Source of the DNA: an uncultured Bacteroidota bacterium | GTDB lineage: Bacteria; Bacteroidota; Bacteroidia; Flavobacteriales; Flavobacteriaceae | Assembly (NCBI GenBank): GCA_902613595.1 | Contig: CACMHY010000006.1 | Span: 26,758 to 90,757, forward strand | Length of the DNA: 64,000 bases | Direction of reading: 5' to 3' | Shown here: one piece after another, positions 8,023 through 17,815 of the stretch | How the letters are laid out: each line of letters opens with the position of its first letter | Position numbering within the stretch: the first letter of the stretch is position 1 | Notes under the pieces: generated by a model | Told to the model about the DNA's origin: nothing | Database searches by the model: none | The model's input: the letters and a program-made list of their open reading frames with translations, nothing else | Program-made: the position numbers and the translations under genes

Positions 8023-9903
8023 ATGAATTCCATGAAAAATACAAGCACCTACACAGAAGATAATATTCGATCTCTTGATTGGAAAGAGCACATTAGGTTA
8101 CGTCCTGGAATGTATATTGGAAAGCTTGGTGACGGTTCCTCCCCTGACGACGGAATTTATATACTATTGAAAGAAATTTTGGATAACTGTATCGACGAGT
8201 TTGTTATGGGTGCGGGCAAAACTATAGAAATAATTATCAATGAAAACAATGTAAGTGTCCGTGATTACGGAAGAGGAATCCCTTTAGGTAAAGTAATTGA
8301 CGTTGTTTCAAAGATGAATACTGGAGGTAAATATGATTCTCGAGCATTTAAAAAGTCAGTAGGTCTTAATGGTGTTGGGACTAAGGCAGTTAATGCCTTA
8401 TCTGAAACTTTTGTTGTTGAGTCAATAAGGGAGAATCAGACAAAGAAAGTAAAATTTGAGTTTGGAATAGTTACAGAAGATTCTCCATTGGAAAAATCTA
8501 ACAAGCGAAGAGGCACCAAAGTAATTTTTTCGCCAGATAGAAAAATATTTAAAAATTTTAAATATAGACCAGAATATGTCGAGCGCATGATTAAAAATTA
8601 TGTTTTTCTTAATCCTGGTTTGACAATTGACTTTAATGGCGAAAAGTTTTTCTCTGAAAACGGTTTAAAGGACCTCTTAGAAGATCAGTCAAACGAAAAA
8701 GACATATTATACTCAATCATTCACCTTAGAGGTGAAGATATAGAAATTGCGATTACGCACAGTAAAACTCAATACAGTGAAGAATACCATTCTTTTGTAA
8801 ATGGCCAGCATACTACCCAAGGTGGAACACACCAAGCAGCATTTAGAGAAGGTTTGGTAAAAACAATCAGAGAACATTTTGGCAAAAACTTTGAGGCAGC
8901 TGATATTAGGAAATCTATAATTGCTGCGTTAAGTATTAAAGTCATGGAGCCTGTTTTTGAATCGCAGACTAAGACAAAGCTAGGATCAACTGAAATGGGT
9001 GATGGATTACCATCGGTTAGAAGTTATATAATCGATTTTTTAAACAATGAATTAGATAATTTTTTACACAAAAATCAGGATGTAGCAGAGTTAATTTTGA
9101 AAAAAATTCTACAGGCAGAAAAAGAACGAAAAGAACTTTCAGGAATAAGAAAACTCGCAAGAGAAAGGGCTAAAAAAGCAAACCTGCATAACAAAAAATT
9201 AAGAGACTGTCGTGTTCATCTTTCAGATTTAAAAAAAGATCATAGGCTTGACTCTACTTTATTCATTACAGAAGGAGACTCAGCGAGTGGCTCAATTACT
9301 AAGTCAAGAGATGTAAATACACAAGCTGTTTTTAGTTTAAGGGGTAAACCTTTGAATAGTTTTGGGATGAGTAAAAAAATTGTTTATGAAAATGAGGAAT
9401 TTAACCTGCTGCAAGCAGCTCTTAATATTGAGGAAAGTTTAGAAAACTTGCGTTATAATAATATTGTTATTGCTACAGATGCTGATGTAGATGGAATGCA
9501 TATTCGATTACTTTTAATTACATTTTTTTTACAATTTTTTCCTGAACTCATAAAGGAGGGGCACCTGTATATTTTACAAACACCATTATTTCGTGTTCGT
9601 AATAAAAAGGAGACAATATATTGTTATAATGAGGATGAAAGAAAAGAAGCATTAGTAAAGCTCAAAGGCAAACCAGAAATCACAAGATTTAAGGGCCTTG
9701 GCGAGATATCTCCTGATGAGTTTAAATATTTTATTGGTGATGACATAAGATTAGATCCTGTGATGCTAGACAAACAGACGACTATAGAAGAATTACTTCT
9801 TTTTTATATGGGGAAAAACACTCCTGATCGTCAAAAATTTATAATTAATAATCTTAAGGTAGAACTTGATTACGCTGAAGAAATAATTGAATTAGCTAAG
9901 TGA
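8023..9903 (+). CDS. parE: DNA topoisomerase IV subunit B
   Basis: The ATPase subunit of the type IIA topoisomerase that decatenates chromosomes. GHKL motifs are clear: [21 protein letters not shown] and [14 protein letters not shown]. The Toprim domain shows [10 protein letters not shown] and [11 protein letters not shown]. The protein ends after [17 protein letters not shown] prefer the ATG at 8023 ([20 protein letters not shown]), since the family begins a few residues before YTEDNI; an in-frame ATG at 7957 would add 22 residues of unconserved sequence and cannot be excluded. Only five bases separate it from parC. Confidence 0.95.
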   Translation: MNSMKNTSTYTEDNIRSLDWKEHIRLRPGMYIGKLGDGSSPDDGIYILLKEILDNCIDEFVMGAGKTIEIIINENNVSVRDYGRGIPLGKVIDVVSKMNTGGKYDSRAFKKSVGLNGVGTKAVNALSETFVVESIRENQTKKVKFEFGIVTEDSPLEKSNKRRGTKVIFSPDRKIFKNFKYRPEYVERMIKNYVFLNPGLTIDFNGEKFFSENGLKDLLEDQSNEKDILYSIIHLRGEDIEIAITHSKTQYSEEYHSFVNGQHTTQGGTHQAAFREGLVKTIREHFGKNFEAADIRKSIIAALSIKVMEPVFESQTKTKLGSTEMGDGLPSVRSYIIDFLNNELDNFLHKNQDVAELILKKILQAEKERKELSGIRKLARERAKKANLHNKKLRDCRVHLSDLKKDHRLDSTLFITEGDSASGSITKSRDVNTQAVFSLRGKPLNSFGMSKKIVYENEEFNLLQAALNIEESLENLRYNNIVIATDADVDGMHIRLLLITFFLQFFPELIKEGHLYILQTPLFRVRNKKETIYCYNEDERKEALVKLKGKPEITRFKGLGEISPDEFKYFIGDDIRLDPVMLDKQTTIEELLLFYMGKNTPDRQKFIINNLKVELDYAEEIIELAK

Positions 9904-9907
9904 AGAT

Positions 9908-12490
9908 ATGAATGAAGATGGAAATTTTATAAACTCAGAAGAATCGGTTGCCCTGAAAAGAGTTACTGGAATGTATAAGGATTGGTTTTTGGATTATGCC
10001 TCATATGTAATTTTAGAGAGGGCTGTTCCTGCAATTGAAGATGGGCTTAAGCCTGTCCAAAGAAGAATCTTACATTCAATGAAAGACCTTGATGATGGCC
10101 GATACAATAAAGTTGCAAATATTGTTGGTCACTCAATGCAATACCATCCACACGGTGACGCAAGTATTGGAGATGCAATGGTCCAAATTGCTCAAAAAGA
10201 GTTATTAATTGATATGCAGGGAAATTGGGGGAATATTTTGACTGGAGACGGAGCTGCAGCATCCAGATATATTGAGGCTAGACTGTCTAAATTTGCTTTA
10301 GAAGTAGTTTTTAGTCCAAAAGTTACTCAGTGGCAGCTTTCTTATGACGGGAGGAAAAAAGAACCAATTCATTTACCAGTAAAGTTCCCATTATTACTTG
10401 CACAGGGAGCTGAAGGGATAGCAGTTGGGCTTTCAACAAAAATTTTGCCCCATAATTTTAACGAACTTTTAAATGCAAGTGTTAATTATCTAAAAGGAAA
10501 AAAAATTACTTTATATCCTGATTTCCAAACAGGTGGTATTATAGATGTTCAAAATTATAACGATGGAAATCGTGGTGGTAAAGTTAGAGTTCGTGCACGT
10601 ATCAGTAAAATGGATAAAAATACCTTAGTTATTAATGAGATTCCTTATGGTACAAATACTTCATCATTAATAGATAGTATACTAAAGGCAAATGATAATG
10701 GGAAAATTAAAATTAAGAGGATTGAAGATAATACATCGTCCAAAGTTGAAATTTTAGTACATCTACCTAATGACATTTCCCCAGACAAAACAATAGATGC
10801 ACTTTATGCCTTTACTTCTTGTGAAAATTCAGTTTCACCATTGGGCTGCCTAATTATTGATAATAAACCCAATTTTATGGGTGTTTCGGATATGCTTAAA
10901 ATATCTACCGATCACACCGTCCAGCTTCTAAAGATGGAATTAGAAGTTCAATTATCAGATTTAGAAGATCAATGGCACAATGCCTCTTTAGAGAGAATTT
11001 TTATTGAAAATAAAATCTATCGAGATATTGAAGCTGCTGAAACATGGGAAGAGGTAATTTTCAAGATACAAATTGGTTTAAAGCCCTTTACGACGAATCT
11101 AAAACGAAATGTTGTTGAGGATGACATAATTAGGCTTACTGAAATTAAAATTAAGAGAATTTCAAAATTTGATTTAGATAAGGCGCAACAAAAAATCGAA
11201 ATACTTGAAACAGATATAGAGGAGGTTAAAAATAATCTTAACCATATAATTGATTATACAGTAAGATATTTCAATCATTTAAAAAAATCTTATGGAACGA
11301 ATAGAGAAAGAAAATCTGAAATAAGAATTTTTGATGATGTCGATGCAAGAAAGGTAGTTACTAGGAACCAAAAACTCTACATGAATAAGGAAGAGGGTTT
11401 TATAGGAACCTCCCTAAGAAAAGATCTACTAGTATGTGAATGTTCAGATATTGACGACATTATAGTATTTACTAAAGACGGAAAAATGCAAGTTGTTAAG
11501 GTAGATACTAAAGTTTTTGTTGGTAAAAATATCGAATATGCTGCCGTTTTTAAAAAGAAAGACCAACGCACTATATATAATATGATTTATAGAGATGGGA
11601 AGAAAGGGACTTCGTTTATAAAACGTTTTGCTGTTACTGGAGTTACTCGCGATAAAATATATGATTTAACTCAAGGGAAGCCTCACTCTGAAGTACTTTA
11701 TTTTTCAGCAAATGCTAATGGAGAAGCCGAAATAGTTTCAATCTTACTAAAAAATACAGGAAGTATAAAGAAACTAAAATGGGATTTAGATTTCGCTGAT
11801 CTGCAAATAAAAAATCGTGCAGTTAGAGGTAATACAGTTACCAAATATTTTATTAAAAAGGTAGAATTAAAAGAGAAAGGCATATCAACACTTCAACCTA
11901 GAAAAATTTGGTTTGACAGAACGGTTTTTAGATTAAATTTAGAAGAAAGAGGTGATCTTTTAGGGGAATTCAAAGGTGACGACAAATTAATCGTCTCAAC
12001 CACGAAAGGAACAATTAAAGTATTTACCCCTGATATGTCTCTACATTTTGAGGAATCAGTCGATAAAATTGAAAAGTGGTATCCTAAAAAACCTCTCACT
12101 GCAATTTATTTTGACCCTGGAAAGCAAAGATATTTTATGAAGAGATTTGTTGTTGAAAACACTAATCGTGAGGATAGTTTTGTTGTTAATAAAGGTGAAC
12201 TTATATACTTTTGCTCTGATTGGAAACCATTTCTTAGAATTATTTTTGAAAAACCTAGAGGAAAAGATCCAATTCCAAATTTAGAAGTTGATGTTGAAAA
12301 CTTTATTTCTGTTAAGGGGTTCAAAGCTCAAGGAAATCTGTTAACCAAGAAAAAAATCAAAAAAGTAGAGCTTATTAACTCATCAAAATATGAGGAAATA
12401 GAACAAACAAATCCCCTTGAAATAGAGGTATCAAATGATGAAACAGTCAATGCAAGCGACGACACTAGTCAAATCACTTTAGATATATAG
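9908..12490 (+). CDS. parC: DNA topoisomerase IV subunit A
   Basis: The DNA-cleaving subunit partnering ParE. Visible are DGLKPVQRRIL, the quinolone-region YHPHGDASIGDAMVQIAQ and the active-site tyrosine in AAASRYIEARLS. A coiled-coil-like stretch (about 415-455) precedes a C-terminal beta-propeller-like region. The GyrA box is not apparent, which fits ParC rather than GyrA. At 860 residues it is of normal length for Bacteroidota. The extreme C-terminus is acidic and low-complexity. Confidence 0.95.
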   Translation: MNEDGNFINSEESVALKRVTGMYKDWFLDYASYVILERAVPAIEDGLKPVQRRILHSMKDLDDGRYNKVANIVGHSMQYHPHGDASIGDAMVQIAQKELLIDMQGNWGNILTGDGAAASRYIEARLSKFALEVVFSPKVTQWQLSYDGRKKEPIHLPVKFPLLLAQGAEGIAVGLSTKILPHNFNELLNASVNYLKGKKITLYPDFQTGGIIDVQNYNDGNRGGKVRVRARISKMDKNTLVINEIPYGTNTSSLIDSILKANDNGKIKIKRIEDNTSSKVEILVHLPNDISPDKTIDALYAFTSCENSVSPLGCLIIDNKPNFMGVSDMLKISTDHTVQLLKMELEVQLSDLEDQWHNASLERIFIENKIYRDIEAAETWEEVIFKIQIGLKPFTTNLKRNVVEDDIIRLTEIKIKRISKFDLDKAQQKIEILETDIEEVKNNLNHIIDYTVRYFNHLKKSYGTNRERKSEIRIFDDVDARKVVTRNQKLYMNKEEGFIGTSLRKDLLVCECSDIDDIIVFTKDGKMQVVKVDTKVFVGKNIEYAAVFKKKDQRTIYNMIYRDGKKGTSFIKRFAVTGVTRDKIYDLTQGKPHSEVLYFSANANGEAEIVSILLKNTGSIKKLKWDLDFADLQIKNRAVRGNTVTKYFIKKVELKEKGISTLQPRKIWFDRTVFRLNLEERGDLLGEFKGDDKLIVSTTKGTIKVFTPDMSLHFEESVDKIEKWYPKKPLTAIYFDPGKQRYFMKRFVVENTNREDSFVVNKGELIYFCSDWKPFLRIIFEKPRGKDPIPNLEVDVENFISVKGFKAQGNLLTKKKIKKVELINSSKYEEIEQTNPLEIEVSNDETVNASDDTSQITLDI

Positions 12491-12536
12491 AATTATTAAT
12501 GTTAACTAGATTGATATTTTATAGCGGGTAGTTAAA

Positions 12537-12914
12537 TCAATTTATTTTTTCAATCTTTCCCTTTTTTTTATTTTTTCTGTCACCGACAAGTGAATATTCA
12601 AAATTGTAGCTGTTTTGGTTAGTGCTTAAGATTCTAATTTGAATAGGTCTTTTTTCATTATAGTTATCTGCATTTAATTTGGTCAAAATACACTCACAAT
12701 CATTAACCCATCGAATTTTTGCAGTATCGATTATACCGTCAAAAAATTCTATTTCATATAAAGAATCTCTTACGAAATATGATGTTTTTATTTCATTGTT
12801 AATTACATGACTAAATTTAAATTTTCCTTCATGAAAAGGCATGCAATTCCTTTCTAGAGAGTAGCAAGAAAAAAATATAATTATGAGAAAATAATATACT
12901 TTGTAATTCATCAA
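12537..12914 (-). CDS. Small lipoprotein-like flavobacterial protein
   Basis: A 125-residue protein with a hydrophobic N-terminus ending FFSC (residues 14-17), a plausible lipobox. The remainder is predicted beta-rich, with a second Cys in ERNC and a third in VNDCECI. Homologues located after parC in flavobacteria are often annotated 'DNA topoisomerase IV', apparently by transfer from the neighbour. Nothing in this sequence is topoisomerase-like. It follows the XRE regulator on the same strand after ten bases. Function unknown. Confidence 0.7.
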   Translation of the reverse strand: MMNYKVYYFLIIIFFSCYSLERNCMPFHEGKFKFSHVINNEIKTSYFVRDSLYEIEFFDGIIDTAKIRWVNDCECILTKLNADNYNEKRPIQIRILSTNQNSYNFEYSLVGDRKNKKKGKIEKIN

Positions 12915-12924
12915 AACAAAAATA

Positions 12925-13329
12925 TCAAGATTTTGGTGAAAATGTTAAAAAGCTACCGTCCTTATATATTTGTATAATTTGAACTACATCAGAATTTGTT
13001 TTAATCTCCATTGGACTCTTTTTATTGGTTAAAACATTTGGTGATTTTTTTAAATCTGAGTCTATTTTAGTTTTGACAAATTTACTATCAGATTTTGAAG
13101 AAGGGGAGGGCATGAGTTTATTATCAAATAATAACCAGTCAAGAGTCACTTCTTCAAAGCTATTCACAATTTTTAAAATAAAATCTAAGCTAGGTTTATT
13201 TCTTTTCGACATAATATGTGAAACAGATGAACGCTGAACCCCAATTTGTTCAGCAAATGAGGCAGAATTTAAATTGTTACTTATCATTATCTCATTTAGA
13301 CGTGAAATGAAAAAATCTATGTTTAACAT
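12925..13329 (-). CDS. XRE-family helix-turn-helix regulator
   Basis: A 134-residue protein with an N-terminal Cro/CI-type helix-turn-helix at about residues 8-62 (LNSASFAEQIGVQRSSVSHI, then NKPSLDFILKIVNSF). The polar Ser/Lys-rich linker (70-110) leads to a short C-terminal segment, EIKTNSDVVQIIQIYKDGSF. The regulator faces the M14 peptidase gene across a 251-base interval rich in inverted repeats, a natural place for its operator. Target genes are unproven. Confidence 0.85.
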   Translation of the reverse strand: MLNIDFFISRLNEIMISNNLNSASFAEQIGVQRSSVSHIMSKRNKPSLDFILKIVNSFEEVTLDWLLFDNKLMPSPSSKSDSKFVKTKIDSDLKKSPNVLTNKKSPMEIKTNSDVVQIIQIYKDGSFLTFSPKS

Positions 13330-13446
13330 TGTGAATTTTTAAAGTTTATTCTTCAATTTATTAAATTAATTTTAATAAAACAAGTCTTATTATATTGAAT
13401 ATATACTTCATATATTTTATATAAATACTTGAAAAACAACAACATA

Positions 13447-13491
13447 AACTACTAAATTTATAATTCGTACACATTTGTAAATTTAGTAGTT
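13447..13491. repeat. 14-bp perfect inverted repeat between the XRE regulator and M14 peptidase genes
   Basis: AACTACTAAATTTA (13447-13460) recurs in exact inverted form at 13478-13491, separated by 17 bases. The arms could form a hairpin in RNA from either strand, but there is no T-run typical of an intrinsic terminator; a DNA operator is an alternative. It lies about 118 bases upstream of the regulator start and 90 bases upstream of the peptidase start. Confidence 0.6.
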
Positions 13492-13528
13492 ACATATAAT
13501 AAAAAATGAATTCTGTTGAATTAATACA

Positions 13529-13566
13529 TGTTTACATATGTTTACAAATCGTTGTTTACATTTGTA
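13529..13566. promoter_or_regulatory. Cluster of TGTTTACA repeats, candidate operator
   Basis: TGTTTACA occurs three times (13529-13536, 13539-13546, 13553-13560). The cluster also holds TACAAAT (13543-13549) inverted against ATTTGTA (13560-13566). The nonamer ACATTTGTA at 13558-13566 also occurs at 13471-13479 inside the nearby inverted repeat. The cluster ends 14 bases before the peptidase ATG, so protein binding here would affect its transcription. Binding by the adjacent XRE protein is inference. Confidence 0.4.
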
Positions 13567-13580
13567 TGTATAGTTTGTAG

Positions 13581-14678
13581 ATGAATTATAAAAGATATTT
13601 CCCTCCATCTTATTTAGAAGAACAATTAAAAAATTTTAATTCTAATGTTAAAAGAACTGTTCTTGGAACATCTGTGAATGGTCTACCGGTCTATCAATTG
13701 CAAATTGGTAATGGTGATCAAAATATTTTGATGTGGTCTCAGATGCATGGAAATGAAACGACTACTACAATAGCTTTGTTAGATTTTATTTCGTGGGTAT
13801 TAAAGCCTCAGCAGTCTGAATTTTTAAAGTTTTTTAGTTTTTTTATTATTCCCCAACTAAATCCTGATGGATCTAAATTATATACTCGCGAAAATTTTAA
13901 CGGTGTTGATTTAAATCGTGATGCAATCCATTTAAGTCAACCTGAAAGTATAATACTTCGTAATGCATATGAGAAAATTTTACCACAGTATGCTATTAAT
14001 CTTCATGGGCAAAGAACCATTTATGGCTCTGGGCCTGAAGGCCCCCCAGCAACAATTTCGTTTCTCTCTCCAAGCGCTGACTCGAAAAAGTCAATTACCT
14101 CTTCAAGAACGAAAGCTATGATTGCTATTGCTTCAATTAGAAATGAATTAGAAAAACAGCTTTCGGGAGCGATAAGTCGTTATGATGACCAATTTAATCC
14201 TAACTGTGTTGGAGATTATTTCTCAAAATGTGGGACTCCAACTATTTTATTTGAAGCAGGGCATTATATGAAAGATTATTTTAGGGTCAAAGTAAGGCTT
14301 TTTGTCCTAGAAGCATACAAAATCTTATTTAAGCATCTTATGCTGAAATCAAACGAAGGTTCAGTTGAATCTTACCTTTCCATTCCCCAAAACACAAGTA
14401 ATTATGTTGACTTAATTGTAAGTAATATCACAATAAAAGAGGATAAAAATCTATATAAAAATCAACAGTTAGCAATTCAATATATTGAGAAATTGAAAAA
14501 TCAAAAGATAATTTTTTTACCCTCCCTTGTGACTTATGGAAAAAATTTAAAATTAAAAGCGCATAATTTTCTTGATTTTACTGATGTTAAAAAGGACAAT
14601 TACATTATTTTCAAAAAAGGCGCAATTATAAATACCGACCCATTTAATAAATTATTTTCATTAAACACGTTTATTTAA
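13581..14678 (+). CDS. M14-family zinc carboxypeptidase-like protein
   Basis: A 365-residue metallopeptidase of the M14 fold. The first zinc ligands are in SQMHGNETT (H..E, about residues 56-60), the substrate arginine region appears in NPDGSKLYTRENFNGVDLNRDA, the third zinc ligand is in NLHGQRT, and the catalytic Glu is probably in TILFEAGHY. No signal peptide is visible, so the location may be cytosolic. It stands alone between the regulator and Lrp genes. Confidence 0.85.
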   Translation: MNYKRYFPPSYLEEQLKNFNSNVKRTVLGTSVNGLPVYQLQIGNGDQNILMWSQMHGNETTTTIALLDFISWVLKPQQSEFLKFFSFFIIPQLNPDGSKLYTRENFNGVDLNRDAIHLSQPESIILRNAYEKILPQYAINLHGQRTIYGSGPEGPPATISFLSPSADSKKSITSSRTKAMIAIASIRNELEKQLSGAISRYDDQFNPNCVGDYFSKCGTPTILFEAGHYMKDYFRVKVRLFVLEAYKILFKHLMLKSNEGSVESYLSIPQNTSNYVDLIVSNITIKEDKNLYKNQQLAIQYIEKLKNQKIIFLPSLVTYGKNLKLKAHNFLDFTDVKKDNYIIFKKGAIINTDPFNKLFSLNTFI

Positions 14679-14712
14679 AGAATTATTCTCAATAAAAAAC
14701 AAATATTATCAT

Positions 14713-14720
14713 TAAATTTG
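14713..14720 (+). promoter_or_regulatory. -7 promoter element upstream of the Lrp-family gene
   Basis: TAAATTTG is an exact TAnnTTTG match 22 bases before the ATG at 14743. A start near 14725 would give an 18-base leader. No TTG is found at the expected distance. Confidence 0.4.
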
Positions 14721-14742
14721 CATTCATTTCAAACATATAAAA

Positions 14743-15225
14743 ATGAGTAAAGTAACCTTAGACGAAATAGATCACCAAATTCTCGACATACTTATTGATA
14801 ATACTCGCATCCCTTTCACTGATATTTCAAAGCGTCTTTTAATCTCAGCAGGAACTGTACATGTTCGAGTAAAAAAAATGGAAGAAGCAGGAATAATTAA
14901 AGGATCATCTTTAAATCTTGATTACGTTAAACTAGGTTATTCCTTTATAGCATACGTTGGTATATTTTTGGAAAAAACCGCTGCAACCGAACAAGTTCTT
15001 AATTCCTTAAAGCAAATTCCCTTTATAACTGTGGCTCATATAACTACAGGAAAATTCAATGTTTTTTGTAAGGTTCGAGCACGTGATACTCATCATGCAA
15101 AAGACATAATATTTATGATCGATGATGTTGAGGGCGTTTCAAGAACTGAAACAATGATTTCCCTAGAAGAAAGTATAAATGATAAAAAAAGGTTAATGCA
15201 TCATATTTTTAATGAATTAAATTGA
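14743..15225 (+). CDS. Lrp/AsnC-family transcriptional regulator
   Basis: A 160-residue regulator with an N-terminal winged helix (LDEIDHQILDILIDNTRIPFTDIS, then ISAGTVHVRVKKMEEAGII) and a C-terminal RAM/ACT-like ligand domain (residues 70-150). Family members sense amino acids. Its stop codon overlaps the first base of the ppc ATG (TGATG), so the two are translationally coupled and the regulator may track the anaplerotic state. The effector is unknown. Confidence 0.92.
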   Translation: MSKVTLDEIDHQILDILIDNTRIPFTDISKRLLISAGTVHVRVKKMEEAGIIKGSSLNLDYVKLGYSFIAYVGIFLEKTAATEQVLNSLKQIPFITVAHITTGKFNVFCKVRARDTHHAKDIIFMIDDVEGVSRTETMISLEESINDKKRLMHHIFNELN

Positions 15226-17813
15226 TGGCACGTAAAACTAAAATTGAAAGATTTAACGAAAAAGTTCTCTCTCGATTTCAAATTTACAATAGCTTATTCT
15301 TAACTCTTCCATTTAAAACTATTAAGCAAACGTCGCTATTAATGCCGCTTTTTGCTGAACATTGCCGTATCGAATACGAAAAAAATTCAAATCCAACTGA
15401 AATTCTAAAATCCTTTTTTAGTCAGTATGCACCTGATTTAAAGCCTCAAGAAGAGCAAGACTTATTATTTAATTTTATTCAATACATTGAACGCCAGGTT
15501 GTACTTTTTGATGCTATTGAAGATGCAGGGTTTTCATATGTAAATAATATGCATGGTAGGGGAACAATTCGAAGCATAAAGGAAGAGGCTTCTAATAAAC
15601 AGTTAGAGACAGAGTTAATAGATTATATTAAGCGTTTTAAAGTTCGCATTGTTCTAACTGCTCATCCTACACAGTTTTATCCAGATAATGTTTTAGTTAT
15701 TATTAATGAGTTATCAAAATCTATTGCATCCGATGATTTGGATAATATCAAAAAGCTTCTTGTTCAACTTGGGAAAACACCTTTTTATAAAAAGGAAAAG
15801 CCCAGTCCATATGAGGAAGCTGTAAGTTTAATATGGTTTCTTGAAAATATTTTCTACCATTCTGCAAGTACAATCTACAATTATATTGATGAACATATAA
15901 TTAATTCAGAAGACCTTGATAATTCAATCTTTGACTTTGGTTTCTGGCCAGGTGGAGATAGAGACGGTAATCCTTTTGTTACCCCAGAAATAACTCTTAA
16001 AACCGCTGAGCGCCTTCAATTTTCAATTTTAAGAAACTATTATCGTGATTTAAGAAAGCTAAAAAGGAAAATAACATTTCCGGGTCTTGAAAATCGTATT
16101 GAATCTCTTGAAAGTTTAGTGTTTAATCAACTTTTTTACCCAGAGCGGAATAAACATTTTTCTATTGAATTTATTAATTCTGAGTTAAAAATAGTTTTTG
16201 ATTCTTTGGTAAATGATCATGATGGCCTCTACAAAAATGATGTTTTAGATTTAATTCACAAAGTGCGCCTTTTCGGTCTTCACTTTGCCAGTTTAGATAT
16301 TCGACAAGACTCACGAATTCATCACAAGGTTTTTAATAAAATTGTTTCACACCCCAATATTTCAAAATATACTAAAAATTTACCTAAAAATTATTTGAGT
16401 TTAAGCACAGAAGACCGTTGTAAATGTCTTATCGAAATGAGTGGCGATATACCACCAAAAATATTTAAAGATGAATTAACATACCAAACTTTGGAGAGTA
16501 TCCGAAGCATGCAGAAAATACAAACTAAAAATGGTGAAAGAGGATGCAATAGATACATAATTAGCAATTGTCAAACTTTAGAAAATATACTTGAATTATT
16601 TGCTATGTGCCGCTTAAGTAACTGGAGTAAGCCAAAAGTAGATTTTATTCCATTATTTGAAACTATTCCAGATTTAGAAAATGCAAGTAAAGTGATGAGA
16701 TCTTTATTTAATAATCCAATTTATTTAAATCATTTAAAGACTAGAGGCATGAAACAAACCATTATGTTGGGTTTTTCTGATGGTACCAAAGATGGGGGAT
16801 ATTTTATGGCGAATTGGAGCATCTATCTTGCAAAAGAATCACTTAGTAAACTTTCCAACGAATATGGTATTAGAGTTGCTTTTTTCGATGGTAGGGGAGG
16901 GCCACCAGCAAGAGGAGGTGGAAACACTCACGAATTTTATGCCTCAATGGGAGATACAATTCAAAGTGATGATATTCAGATAACAATACAAGGGCAAACA
17001 ATAAGTTCAAATTTTGGTACTTTGGATTCTTCACAATTTAATTTAGAGCAGCTTTTGAGTTCTGGGATTGAGAATCAAATTCTGAATCCAGGAAAAAATA
17101 ATTTGACAGATAATGACCGTAAATTAATGGATAGTATAGCAAAAATAAGCTACAAAGCTTATAAAGATTTTAAGGCTCACCCTTCATTTGTACCTTATCT
17201 TCAGCACATGTCTACATTACCTTATTATGCCAAAGCAAATATAGGTAGTAGACCTTCAAAACGAGGTAAGTCAGATACCTTTAAATTTGAAGACTTAAGA
17301 GCAATACCATTCGTAGGAAGTTGGAGCCAACTAAAACAAAATGTTCCAGGTTTTTTTGGTCTAGGAATTTCATTAAAGACCATCATTGATAAAGGGAAAT
17401 TAGATGAATTAAAAAAACTATTTAAAAGTTCTAAGTTTTTTCGAACTCTCATCTTCAATAGTATGATGAGCCTCTCAAAGTCATTTTTTAAATTGACTAC
17501 ATACATGAAAGACGATAAAGTATTCGGTGAATTTTGGAGTCTAATTTTTAAAGAATATAAACTTACAAAAGAAGTTCTTTTAAAAATAAGTGGATTCGAA
17601 TCTTTAATGGAAAATGAGGCTGCCGGTAGGGCATCCATTAAAGCAAGAGAGGAAATTGTTCAACCTCTTTTAACAATTCAGCAATATGCTTTAATGGAGC
17701 TACAAATTTTAAGAAAACAAACTAGTTCTGACACAAAAAAAATAAAAGATCTAGAGGCAATGGTAACTAGATCTCTTTTTGGAAACATAAATGCGAGCAG
17801 AAATTCAGCTTGA
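15225..17813 (+). CDS. ppc: Phosphoenolpyruvate carboxylase
   Basis: An 862-residue cytosolic enzyme that carboxylates PEP to oxaloacetate, replenishing the TCA cycle. Catalytic segments are VLTAHPTQ (His), GGDRDGNPFVTPE and LGFSDGTKDGG. The glycine loop reads FDGRGGPPARGGG, with Asp555 where the E. coli enzyme has a histidine. The C-terminal tetrapeptide is RNSA, where most PEPCs end in NTG; I believe both are shared by a Bacteroidota subfamily. The start is ATG 15225; an in-frame TTG at 15222 is unlikely. Confidence 0.94.
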   Translation: MARKTKIERFNEKVLSRFQIYNSLFLTLPFKTIKQTSLLMPLFAEHCRIEYEKNSNPTEILKSFFSQYAPDLKPQEEQDLLFNFIQYIERQVVLFDAIEDAGFSYVNNMHGRGTIRSIKEEASNKQLETELIDYIKRFKVRIVLTAHPTQFYPDNVLVIINELSKSIASDDLDNIKKLLVQLGKTPFYKKEKPSPYEEAVSLIWFLENIFYHSASTIYNYIDEHIINSEDLDNSIFDFGFWPGGDRDGNPFVTPEITLKTAERLQFSILRNYYRDLRKLKRKITFPGLENRIESLESLVFNQLFYPERNKHFSIEFINSELKIVFDSLVNDHDGLYKNDVLDLIHKVRLFGLHFASLDIRQDSRIHHKVFNKIVSHPNISKYTKNLPKNYLSLSTEDRCKCLIEMSGDIPPKIFKDELTYQTLESIRSMQKIQTKNGERGCNRYIISNCQTLENILELFAMCRLSNWSKPKVDFIPLFETIPDLENASKVMRSLFNNPIYLNHLKTRGMKQTIMLGFSDGTKDGGYFMANWSIYLAKESLSKLSNEYGIRVAFFDGRGGPPARGGGNTHEFYASMGDTIQSDDIQITIQGQTISSNFGTLDSSQFNLEQLLSSGIENQILNPGKNNLTDNDRKLMDSIAKISYKAYKDFKAHPSFVPYLQHMSTLPYYAKANIGSRPSKRGKSDTFKFEDLRAIPFVGSWSQLKQNVPGFFGLGISLKTIIDKGKLDELKKLFKSSKFFRTLIFNSMMSLSKSFFKLTTYMKDDKVFGEFWSLIFKEYKLTKEVLLKISGFESLMENEAAGRASIKAREEIVQPLLTIQQYALMELQILRKQTSSDTKKIKDLEAMVTRSLFGNINASRNSA

Positions 17814-17815
17814 AT

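Noticed and set aside
12537..12914. Labelling the small protein after parC as DNA topoisomerase IV
   Set aside because: It is 125 residues with a lipoprotein-like signal and no topoisomerase motif; the label comes from its neighbour.
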